From: Epiperipatus broadwayi
Lineage: Eukaryota > Onychophora > Udeonychophora > Euonychophora > Peripatidae
Length of the DNA stretch: 64,000 nt
NCBI GenBank assembly: GCA_028023455.1
Contig: JAQFVV010012394.1
Span: forward strand, 29,829,510-29,893,509
Direction of reading: 5' to 3'
Shown: positions 1-10,239 of the stretch, piece after piece
How the letters are laid out: every line of letters begins with the position of its first letter
Numbering within the stretch: position 1 is the first letter of the stretch
The notes under the pieces: model-generated
Told to the model about the DNA's origin: nothing
The model's input: only the letters and a program-made list of their open reading frames with translations
Databases searched by the model: none
Position numbers and translations under genes: made by a program

Positions 1-1287
1 TTTTCTTAATTTTAATTTATATATTTCAATGTTTTGAATGGGTAACCAAGATAAGGTAATGAAGTTTTTATTATTGTTATAATTTATTGGTGATGCATTT
101 GACACTCAGAAGCATAGAGCTATATCCTTCTGTCCATCAACATCAAAAGCATTCTCAGTAAATTATTACAATAATAAAAACTGCAATACCTTTTCTTGTT
201 AAACATTCAAAATGTTTGAATATATAAATATAGTTCATTTATATATTTATTTTCATAGGACAATAAAGTAAATTACTCAAGGATTTAATAAATTTATAAA
301 TGTAGATGATAACAATCAATTCTTAAGTTATCATAAGTCAAGTTGCAATTTTTAGTGTCTATATAAACATATCAGACAATATATAAAAGTGGTTTCACCT
401 TTATTATTAAAGGAGGTTGCCTTGATTACAGCTTGAGATTGTTGATAACTTAAGGGTTGATTATTGTTATTTATTTTAATTTTTGTAAAATTAAATGAAA
501 ACATTTTAAGGTACGTTTATGATATTTACATTTAGATATTATATGTACATATTTCTTTTTTAGGAAAGTACAAGTTAATTGTAAATGTACACGACTGGAT
601 ATGATATAAAGAGAGAAAGCTATTGTTGCAAATTAAAAGCACACCTATACATGTTATAGATGTTATTGGCCGTTTTTCATAATTATAAGGAAAATTTTAA
701 TATTTTTAAAAATAATTTTGTTTTTATATATTCCTTACAAAAATTCATTTTGGTGGTAAAGAAATTAGGGGAAATAAACTTTATTTCATTAAAAATACAT
801 CTCAAAAGCTTTCAGATTAAAATTAAATTTATTATTTTTTAGTTTCTTTTTTTTTTGTCTTTATGTGCAAAGTTGATATTTTATTTATTTTTATTTTTCA
901 AACTTATATTTGGCTAAATTGTTTTGAAAATGTAAACATGTAATGAAGAATAAACATCTATTTGATAAAAGAAAAAGCACAAATGTTTATTAAATTAGCC
1001 ACTAGAGGGCTGTTCAACATGACAAAATGGAGTTAAGTCGAATTTTGATATTTTTAAAAATTTTTTAGTTTTATTTTTCTTTATATGCGAGATTGATCTT
1101 TTGAGAGCAGCAATTATAAAAAATAATTATTGTGAATGAAAGTATAAATTGTGATCGAGAGAGTGAGTTATTTGAAAGATTGAAAATTTTTGTGTTTAAT
1201 TGTTTGAAAGATTTTCGTTCACCATTTTAGGGTTAGAAGTTTTTTTTTTTTAAAAAAAGTTGTTCTTGTTGAATGTGTGATAGTGTA
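1..1287. other. AT-rich DNA, no gene recognised
   Basis: I see no coding frame, RNA gene or known repeat here. Short homopolymer runs and AT-rich stretches dominate. The only longer open frame (660-842) is low-complexity Phe/Ile/Lys-rich sequence with no domain. The last part, from about 1,120, may already be leader sequence of the CR1-like element downstream. Confidence 0.6.
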
Positions 1288-1704
1288 AGGATATTTATGA
1301 AAAAGTTTTATGTAAGTTTAATTTGGGTTAATTAAGTTTGTTACTGAAAGTGTTTTGAATTTTAAAATAGGTATTTGTTTTGAGAAGAAAGGCAATGTTT
1401 GTTTGGGAGGCCTAATGTTAGAAGACGTGGGTATAGTTTTGATCAGGTTTGGGAAAAAGTAAAAAAAAAAGTTTTTATTTTTCTTTATAAGGGTGTTTAA
1501 AAAATAGGAGAGGTATTTATAAAAAAGTTGTATGTAAGTTTAATTTGTTTTAGTTAAGTTTGTTACTGAAGGTTTTTTAAATTTTAAAATAGACGTTTAT
1601 TTTGAGATAAAAGGCAACGTTACACGTGGCTATAGTTTGATCAAATTTGGGAAAAAGTAAAAAAGTTTTTATTTTTCTGTATAAGGGTGTTTGAAGAATA
1701 GGAG
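1288..1704 (+). repeat. Tandem leader repeat of CR1 copy A (two units)
   Basis: Two imperfect units (1,288-1,510 and 1,511-1,704) both begin with an AGG(A)TATTTAT-like start and both end with GGGTGTTT followed by AATAGGAG. The first unit carries about 30 extra bases. They lie directly before ORF1. Tandem 5' leader units are known as promoter monomers in several non-LTR families, so a promoter role is a reasonable inference, but no activity can be read from the sequence. Confidence 0.55.
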
Positions 1705-2737
1705 AGATAATATAAAGTCAAATATAGAATGTCACTTGAAAAATAAGAACGTGGATTGTATTTGTATGGCACAATGTATATACGATCGACAGAAAGGAGT
1801 TAGACAAGCAATAGTAGAGTGTACAGTATGTGCTGAGGTGTATCATTTGAAATGTTTAAATAAGAATAGGAAGGATGTAACAGGTTTCTGGATATGTTGT
1901 CAGTGTGTAAATGTGATTAAAGAGGTGAGAAAGTGGTTTTTAAGTGTAGGTAGTCTAGAGAGAAAGTCAGAGGAGAGGGAGCAAAATGTAGTTAAGGAAG
2001 TTAGGACAGAGTATGGTTTTAGTGGAGTGTCAGGAAATATGGGTGGAAGAAGTAGTAATGCAATGGAGATGGTTAGCCAGAGAATAAATAAGATAGAGGA
2101 AGAAGTGAAGAATGTAGAAGTAAAAATTAAAATTGTTAAAGACAAAGTGTGAGGAGATAAAGGAATTATTGAGTATGATAAGGAAGAAATGGATAAGGAG
2201 GTCCAGAAGGTGGTAGAAAAGGTTACAGATGGAGTAGAGAAAGTAGACTATGAGACAGTATTGATAGGATATTCACTTATAAGAAAATGTGGGGATATAA
2301 TTGCAAAAGAAAATAGAAGCAGGTATATTAGAGTATGTTTGCCTGGAGCAAAAATTAGGGATGTGACAGATAAAGTAAGAAAGCAAGGTAATAGAGATGT
2401 ATATGTAATGGTAAGGACTAATAATTTGTTAGAGCCATCAGAAAAAGTAATGGATGAGTATGTAGAATTGATTAGGAATTTGAGAGAGATTAAAGGAAGA
2501 GTAGAAGTAGGACTATTACCAAGATTTGATAAATGGCATTTGTTAGATAGGGCATGTTCTATAAATGAGAGAGTGAAAAAATTGTGTGAGAGAAATAATG
2601 TTGTGTTTGTGAATGTATGGGATTGGTTTATTGGAAAGAGGGAGTTATATAGTAAAGATGGTTTGCACTTAGGAAAACAAGGAAGTGAAGTTTTAGGGAG
2701 TCTGATATTTAAAGAATATAATTCAGGAAACTTTTAA
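1685..2737 (+). pseudogene. CR1 ORF1: PHD finger plus SGNH esterase, one stop
   Basis: A single frame is interrupted once, by TGA at 2,150-2,152; both halves are in the same frame. The N-terminal part (about 1,754-1,905) is a PHD-type zinc finger: a CIC start, an ECTVC pair, YHLKC and a final W-I-C-x2-C. A charged, probably coiled-coil linker follows. The C-terminal part is an SGNH hydrolase domain: LIGYSLIR (block I with Ser kept and the usual Asp replaced by Tyr), CLPGAK (block II Gly), VRTNNL (block III Asn kept) and KDGLHLGKQG (block V Asp and His). PHD plus esterase ORF1 proteins are known from CR1-group elements and are thought to act in RNP formation or membrane contact. No in-frame ATG precedes the zinc finger, so the original start is lost or lies in another frame. 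The first ATG of the second half is at 2,189. Confidence 0.82.
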
Positions 2738-2944
2738 AGGGGTGGGCTTTTAAATTGTAATATAAAAAAAAAGAAGAAGAATGGAGGGGATATAAGAAAT
2801 AAGCAAAAGATGGTTGATTTAGATATAAGTGTAGATGTGGAGAGGGAATGGTTTTGTAAGATTAGTGATAAGAAAGTTTGTTATAAATGTAATGGAGAAG
2901 AAGGAATAAAAAGAATTTATAAAAGAGTAGTTAGGAAAGAAGAA

Positions 2945-5900
2945 ATTTGTTAAAATTGGGTTTTTGAATATGCAAGGTGGTAGGAGACCAGAAAAGTGGC
3001 TGGAATTAAATAAAGCAATTGAAAATGAAGGGCATGAAATAATAGCAGTAGTGGAAACTCATTTAAGAGAAGAACCTATTTTGGAAGGGGTAGTATTGCA
3101 GGGTATAAACAGAGAAGAAAAAAAGGGGTGATGGTATAGGCATTATATCGAAAAAATATTTAAATATTGTTAAATGTCAAAAGCATTTGTGGTTTGAAAT
3201 AAGGTTGGGTAGAAAAGAATGGATGGTGGCTGTAGTATATATTGCCACTGGAGATAGTCAAACTGTAATGGAGTGGAACATTAGTATATATGAATGATTA
3301 GTTAAGGATATACAGAGTTTTAAAGAAAAGGGAAAGAGAATAATGGTTATAGGGGATATGAATGGCATATTGAAGAAATTGGTGATGTAGATAATAAGAA
3401 TGGACAGCTTTTGAAGGAATTTTGTCAAAGAGTAAATTTGAGCATTGGGAATTTATTAAATGTGTATGAGGGACAATACACATAGTCTAGGAATAATGTA
3501 TTTCACACAATAAATTATGTATTGGTAGAGAAAGAGAGAATGAATAAAATACAGAAAATTAAGGTGTTTGATAATGAAGAGAGAGTATGTAATAGTGATC
3601 ATAACTTTATTGTAATAAAAATGGTTAGTAATGTTATGGAGGATAGAAATAAAGGTAGAAATAATAGTGAAAGATGTGGATGGAGAGTGAATGATAAGAA
3701 TAAGTTGGAAGAGTATAAAATAAAAGTTGAAGAAACCATGGAGCAGTTGGTTGGGGATGAGTATGACTGGGATGAGTATAAGGACTGGTGTGGTGAAATA
3801 GAAAAAGTAGCAAATAGGATTTTAGTTGAGAATATGCAGAAAAATAAAAGTAATAAAAAATGAGAGTTAGTAAAAGTGTAAAAGAGAGGAAAGAATCATG
3901 CAGAAAATATGTGTATTATTAAGAATAAAGAAAGTGAAAATGATATTAATGCTAAATGGGGAAAGTACTTAGAAAAGAAGAAGCTAGCTAAAATGGATAA
4001 TTATAAAAAGAGGATGAAGTTAAATAGTAAATTGTTGGAGGATATTAATAAAAGTGGAAGAGATGAGAGTAAAAAATTTTGGAATTACATTAAAAGGAGA
4101 AATGTAGGGTAAAGAGAGATAGTATTAATAGATTATGAGGGAATAGAAGGTAGATCTAGAGGTGAGCTAGAGAAAATCTTAAATAGATATGTAATGGATA
4201 TAGAAAAGATGTTAGATGTGAAGGAATTGGTGATAGAAAACATGAAAGCAGTTAGTAATGGGAATATTAGGTTCACAAAAAATGAACTGAATGAGGCAGG
4301 GAAAAGATTGAAAAGTAGAAAGGCGAGAGGTTTAGATGGATGGGCAGCAGAAATGGTAATGAATTTAGGGCATAGAGCAAAAGCAAAGTTCTTATTATGT
4401 TTTAATAAGATGGCACAGAAGACAGTTTTTCCGGATAGTTGGAGTAACACAAGAATAAGATTATTATTTAAAGGAAAGGGTAAAGATCATAGAAAGTTAA
4501 ATAATTATAGACCGATAGTGGTAACATCAGTCTTATATAAACTTATATAAACGTTTCGCATATATGGTAGCTGGAAGAGTTGTAAAATGGATGGAAAGAG
4601 AATAATGTAGTGGAAGAAATGCAAGGAGGTTTTAGGTCAGATAGGCATATAGGAGATAGTTTGTTTGTAGTTACACAACTTATGGAGATGAGGAGGAATT
4701 CAGGTAGATTGTTATATATGAGTTTTATAGATATAGAGAAAGCATATGATAGAGTAAATAGAAATAGATTATGGGTAAGATTAGCCAATTTGGGAATGGA
4801 TGAAGCTTTAGTAAATATTATTAAAAAATTATATGAAAATAATTATTATACTTACCAGTTAGGGGATATAGAATCAGTTAAAGTTAAAAATGATGTGGTA
4901 TTAAGGCAAGGATGCCCTATGTCACTGATTTTGTTTTTGTTATTTTTGAGTGAAAGCAATAGAAAGACTAGGAAGAGGGGTAGAGATACCGTTAATAGGT
5001 GGCAAAAGAGTATATACTTTGTTGGGTCTTTTTTTGCAGATGATATCCTTCTATGTGCAGAAAGAAAAAAAAATATGGATATTATGTTGAGAACTGATGC
5101 AAGGAGGGGGGTAAAGAGATGAGGATTAAATTTAGTGAAGAAAACTCAAATATAATGATGGTTAATATTGGAAAAAAAGAGGATGCAGATTTTTTTATTG
5201 GGGGATATAAAGTTAAGTGTGGTGGATAGATATAGGTATTTGGGAATCATCTTATGTAATCAGGAAAATTGCTTGGATGAATGGGAGAAAAAATTGGTAA
5301 ATGAAGCAAAGAAAAGAAAAGGTTTGGTAAAGAATTGCAGATGATATCCTTTTATATGCAGAAAGAAAAAAAATATGGATATTATGTTGAGGACATGTGC
5401 AAGGGGGGGGGGGTAAAGAGATGGGGATTAAATTTAGTGAAGAAAAATCAAATATAATGATGGTTAATATTGGGAAAAAAGAGGAAATAGATTTTTTATT
5501 GGGGGATATAAAGTTAAGTGTGGTGGATAGATATAGGTATTTGGGAATCATCTTATGTAATCAGGAAAATTGCTTGGATGAACGGGAGAAAAAATTGGTA
5601 AATGAAGCAAAGAAAAGAAAGGATTTGGTAAAGAAACTAACAGTATTTTAATATAATAAATATGATGTAGCTAGAATTGTATGGAAGGGAGTTGCAGTAG
5701 CAGGATTAACATATGGTAATGATGCATCATGTGTTAGTAAAAGGATTTTAGATTATTTAGAGAAAGTACAAAGGGAAGTAAGAAGACATGCATTAGATGC
5801 AGAGGTGTGGACAGCAAAGGAGGCAATTCAAGGAGAAATGGGCTGGGATGGTCAAGTTTCTATATGAGAGATGCAAAAAGTAAAATGAAAATGTTTGGTA

Positions 5901-6587
5901 GGCTGCAGTTTATGAATAGTAAAAGAATAACCAAAATAGTGTTTAATTGGGTTATGAGTAAAGGGCAGGTAACAAGATGGGTGAGAAAAGATTTGGATAA
6001 CGAATTTATATCGGTATATTTGAACAAAAGATGGGATGATTGTTTTAGGAGGATTGTTGAGTGTTATAGTGGTAAGGAATGGGATAAAAGAATAGAAGCA
6101 TTAATAAAAAATAGGGATGGAGGGTAAGAAGAGTTTAAATATATATAGAAGTAAATGGAATATTTGGAAGCGAGTTAATTTATGATAATAGTAAGGAAAG
6201 TAGTTTATTGTTTAAGGCTCGAACAAGATCTTTAGCAACAAGAGAATATACATGTAAATGGAAAACTATGGGTGATTTAGTGTGCAAATTATGTAAGAAA
6301 GGTATAGAAAATATTAGGCATCTATTGATTGAATGTAAATGCTTGAAAGCAGAAAGGGTACAGATAATGAAGTTATGGGAGAATAGGTATGAACAAAGTG
6401 ACTATACAGAAAGTGAGTTCCTAGCTTTTATGCTGGGTTTGTGAAAAGATAAGGGGGATTTAAATTTAAAGGCCATAGAGTTGACAAAGATTATGTTGTG
6501 GAAATGGGATGGGGCAGAATATGGGAAGACTTAGAGTGGGGAATGGAAAATAAAGTGGCTAACAAGTTTATCTGGCATAGTTGCTGA
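2945..6587 (+). pseudogene. CR1 ORF2 (endonuclease-reverse transcriptase), copy A, broken
   Basis: The frame begins near KIGFLNMQGG and shows an APE-type endonuclease (VVETHL about 3,050, GDMNG about 3,354, SDHNFI about 3,595). A reverse transcriptase follows: ARGLDGWAAE, NNYRPIVVTS, FIDIEKAYDRV, LRQGCPMS and a catalytic FFADD at about 5,033. The C-terminal CKLCKKG...HLLIEC knuckle lies near 6,275. Stops and frameshifts occur throughout, including stops near 3,127 and 3,297 in the endonuclease. A 301-bp tandem duplication repeats the segment starting at the catalytic box. Compared with copy F at 57-60 kb the order of motifs is the same, but this copy cannot encode a working protein. Confidence 0.83.
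5036..5637 (+). repeat. 301-bp tandem duplication inside CR1 copy A
   Basis: The segment starting GCAGATGATATCCTT at 5,036 recurs at 5,337 and both run to GGTAAAGAA with only scattered differences. The duplication repeats the ADD catalytic box of the reverse transcriptase and the roughly 95 codons after it, and by itself destroys the frame. No other copy of the family in the window has it, so it arose after this insertion. Confidence 0.85.
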
Positions 6588-6636
6588 GATATTCTTGACT
6601 TCATTTAAGGAGAAGCCAAATACATCACATCACATA

Positions 6637-6784
6637 TTGTGAAAATGGGATGAAGCAGATTATGGGAAAGCTTAGGGTGGGGAATGGAAGGGGGAGGTAA
6701 AGTGGCTAACAGGTTTCTTTGGGCATAGTTGCTGAGAGATTCCTCACTCTGTTTAAGGAGAAGTCACATCACATCACATCACAT
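6637..6784 (+). mobile_element. CR1 3'-end fragment A'
   Basis: About 148 bp of the family's last coding bases and 3' UTR (GTGGCTAACAGG, GAGAGATTCC, AAGGAGAAGTCACATCAC) starts directly after the CACAT tail of copy A and ends in its own CACAT tail. It is a heavily 5'-truncated copy lying in the tail of its predecessor. Confidence 0.75.
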
Positions 6785-9497
6785 GAATGACAAGAATAAG
6801 TTAGAAGAGTATAAAATAAAAGTTGAAGAAACCATGGAAGTGTTAGTTGGGGGTGAGTATAGGGACTGGTATGGTGAAATAGAAAAAATGGCAAATAGGA
6901 TTTTAGGTGAGAATATTCAGAATAATAAATATAATAGGAAAGTGACAGTAAAAGTATAAAAGAGAGGGAAAAAGCATGCAGAAAATATAAGTGTGCTATT
7001 AAAAACAAAGAATGTAAAAAATATGTCAATATTAAATGAGAAAAGTATTTTAAAAAAGAATTTGGCTAAAACAGATAATTATAGAGTGAGAATAAAATTG
7101 AATATCAAATTGTTGGAGGATATTAATAAAAATAGAAAAGATGGGAGTAAAAAATTTTGAAACTACATTAAAAGAAAAAATATAAGGGAAAGAAATAGTA
7201 TTACTAGATGATGAGGGAAGATAGTGTAGCTCTAGAAAAAAATTAGAGATAATCTTAAATAAGTATGTAATAGATATAGATAAGATATTAGATGTGAAGG
7301 ACACAGTTATGGCAAATATGAAAGCATATAGTAAATGGAATATTAGGTTTACAGAAAATGTACTGAATGAGGCAGGTAAGAAATTGAAAAGTCGAAAGAC
7401 ATGAGGTTTGGATGCATGGAAAGCAAAGATGGTAATAAATTTAGAGCATATGGTTAAATTAAAACTATTATCATGTTTTAATAAGATGACACAGAAGAGA
7501 GATTTTCCAGGTAGTTGGAGTAATACAAGAGTAAAGCTACTATTTAAAGAAAAGTGTAAGGTTCATAGAAAGCAAAACAATAAAAGACTGATAGTGGTAA
7601 CATCACTGCTATATAAAATTTTCTCATATATGGTAGTTGGAAGGATTGCAAAATGAATGGAAGAAAATAATATAATGGGAGAAATGCAAGGAGGTATTCG
7701 ATTAGATAGATGTATAGGAGATAGTTTATTTGTAGTAACACAATTTGTGGATATGAGTAGGAATACAGGTAGAGAAGTATATATGATTTTTTATAGATAT
7801 AGAAAAGACATATGATAGAGAAAATATACATAGATTATGGGTAAGTTTAATAAATTATTTCTATTTTCAAAAATATCAAATCTTTATATCTTTACTTTTT
7901 TACAAAAAAATTACTTTCAACTACTTTTATTTTTTGTCCATCTATGCGATCTATATATAAGTTAAACAGTTTTTTAAATTTCAGTTTTTAAGTTAAGTTT
8001 TTTTCTTTTTAATAAATCAATTTTTTGTTGTATTTTGAGAGGGGAAATGGAAAGAGCAATAGAAAGATTAGAGGAAGAGGGATAGAGATACCATTAATAG
8101 GTGGCAAAGGGGAGTATATACTGTCAGGTCTTTTTTGTAGATGATCTTTTTGTGGGCAGAAAAGAGGAAAGATATGGAAGTTATGCTGAGGACATGTGCA
8201 AGGGTTGTACAGAGATGGGGATTAAATTTAGTGAGAAAAAATCGGAAAGTAATGATGGTTAATATTGGGGAAAGAGAAGACAAGTAATTTTTATTGGGGG
8301 ATTGTAAAGTTAAGTGTGGTGAATAGGTATAGTGATTTGGGAATCATCTTAAGTAATCAGAGAAAATGTTGGATGAATGGGAGAAAAAATTGATAAATGA
8401 AGCAAAGGAAAGAAGGGGATTGATAAAGAAATTAACAGTATTTTTATATAATAAATATGATGTAGCTAGAATTGTATGGAAGGGATTGGCAGTAGCAGGG
8501 TTAACATATGATAATGATGCACTATGTGTTAGTAAGGAGTATTAGATTACTTAGAAAAAATACAAAGAGAAGTAGGAGACATGCATTAGATGCAGATATG
8601 TGGACGGCAAGAGAGGCAATTCAAGGAGAAATGGAATGATCAAGTTTTTATATAGAGAGATGCAAAAACCAAAATGAAAATGTTCGGTAGATTGCAGTTT
8701 ATGGATAATAAAAGAATAGCCAAAACAGTATTTAATTGGGTTATAAGTAAAGGACAGGCAATAAGATGGGTAGAGAAGATAATGCGGATGCAGAAGATTT
8801 TGATAAACAATTTATATCAGTATACTTGTATACAAGGTAGGATGATTGTATTAGGTGGATTGTTAAGATGTTATAGTGTATAATGGTAGGAGATGGGATG
8901 AGAAGAATAGATGTATTAATAAAGAATAGGGGAGTTGGAGAGAGATGGAGGACTAGTATGGAGAATCAAAAAGAGGTTAAATATATATATAGAAGTGAGA
9001 CAGAATATTGGGTGCGAGTTAATTTATGATAATAATAAGGAAAATGGTTACTGTTTTGGAGGCTCGAATGAGATTTTTACAACAAGGAAATATACACATA
9101 AATGGACAAACGTGGGTGATTTAGTCTGCAAGTTGTTAAGGGAAGCACAGAAAATATTAGGCATCTATTAATTGAATGTAAATGCCTGAAAGCAGAAAAG
9201 GGTACAAATAATGAAGTTGTGGAACAATAAATATGAACAAGGTGATTATACAGAAAGTGGGTTATTGGTTTTTATGCTGGGTTTGGGGAAAGATAAGGAG
9301 ATTTAGATATGAAGGTTATGGAGTTGACAAAGATTATGTAGTGGAAAAGTGATGGAGATGTAGAAGAATATGGGATAATTTGGATGTGGGAATGGAAAGG
9401 GAATTTAAAGTATCTAACAGCTTTGTCTGGCAATATTTTCTGAGAGATTCCTGACTTTGTATAAGGAGGAAGTCACAGTGCGTCACATCACATCATG
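6785..9497 (+). mobile_element. CR1 copy B, 5'-truncated
   Basis: It begins inside ORF2 just after the endonuclease (NDKNKLEEYK region), runs through RT fragments (AWKAKMVINLE near 7,415; ATRKYTHKW near 9,080) and ends in the family 3' UTR and CACAT tail. It has many stops, and a 178-bp stretch at 7,849-8,026 replaces RT sequence. It abuts the tail of A' on the left and copy C on the right. Its 3' end shares diagnostic bases with copy E on the opposite strand, for example a CAGCTTTGTCTGG block and the tail joint ending CATCATGGG. Confidence 0.8.
7849..8026. other. T-rich segment replacing RT sequence in copy B
   Basis: Between GTAAGTTT and GTTGTATTTTGAG, copy B carries 178 bp of T-rich sequence unlike the CR1 family, where copy F has 156 bp of RT sequence (58,741-58,896). 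The F segment includes the LRQGCPIS motif. On both sides CR1 homology resumes cleanly. The origin of the filler is unknown. Confidence 0.6.
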
Positions 9498-9825
9498 GGA
9501 TCTTTAGCAACAAGGAATATACATAAATGGAAAAATATCGGATGATTTAATCTGCAAATTGTGTAGGAAAGGTATAGAAAATATTAGGCATTTGTTAATT
9601 CAATGTAAATGCTTGAAAGCAGAAATAATTTAAAATAATAAAGTTATGGAAGAATAAATATGAACAAAGTGATTATATAGAAAAGTGGGTTATTGGTTTT
9701 TATGCTGGGTTTGGGAAAAGATAAGGGGGTTTAAATGAAGGCCATGGAGTTGACCAAAGATTACGTTGTGGAAATGGGATTGGAAGAAGACTATGGGATA
9801 TCTTTCTCAGAGTGAATGTGAGATG
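9498..9825 (+). mobile_element. CR1 fragment C (left half of palindrome centre)
   Basis: This is the C-terminal coding end of ORF2 (TRN-like GGGATCTTTAGCAACAAGG start, CKLC knuckle, GFMLGLGK region). It shares private variants with D on the other strand, including a TATCGGATGATTTAATC stretch where other copies read GTGGGTGATTTAGTC. It lacks the last 3' UTR part, and homology fades at about 9,800. Confidence 0.75.
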
Positions 9826-10239
9826 CACTGTGACTTCTCCTTATATGGAGTCAGATTCTCTCAGCCACTAGGCCAGAAATCTGACCCGTTAAGGCGACTT
9901 TACCTTCCCTTTCCATTCCCTATATTAAGTTTTCCCATAGTCTTCTCCATCCCATTTCCACAACATAATCTTTGTCAACTCCATGGCCTTCATATCTAAA
10001 CCCCCCCTTATCTTTTCCCAAACCCAGCATAAAAACCAATAACCCACTTTCTATATAATCACTTTGTTCATATTTATTCTTCCATAACTTTATTATTTGT
10101 ACCATTTCTGCTTTCAAGCATTTACATTGAATTAACAAATGTCTAATATTTTCTATGCCTTCCTTACACAACTTGCAGATTAAATCATCCGATATTTTTC
10201 CATTTATGTGTATATTCCCTTGTTGCTAAAGATCCCATG
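9826..10239 (-). mobile_element. CR1 fragment D (mirror copy of C)
   Basis: Read on the minus strand this is the same ORF2 C-terminus as C plus the 3' UTR (GGAGAAGTCACAGTGC end at 9,826). The private variants of C are present, and so is the joint CCCATGATGTGAT to the next copy's tail, mirroring the B/C joint. It therefore looks like an inverted duplicate of C and not an independent insertion. Confidence 0.75.

Larger units (their letters stand above)
1288..6634 (+). mobile_element. CR1-like non-LTR retrotransposon, copy A
   Basis: This is the longest CR1-like copy in the window. It has a leader with tandem units, ORF1 (PHD finger plus SGNH esterase), ORF2 (endonuclease plus reverse transcriptase plus a C-terminal Cys/His knuckle) and a 3' end in short CACAT-type repeats at about 6,620-6,634. 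The PHD plus esterase ORF1 is diagnostic for the CR1 group. The same 3' tail ends every family copy here (A', B, E, F). The copy is dead: ORF2 has many stops and frameshifts and an internal 301-bp duplication. Its left boundary is uncertain because no second full-length copy is available for comparison. Confidence 0.85.
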
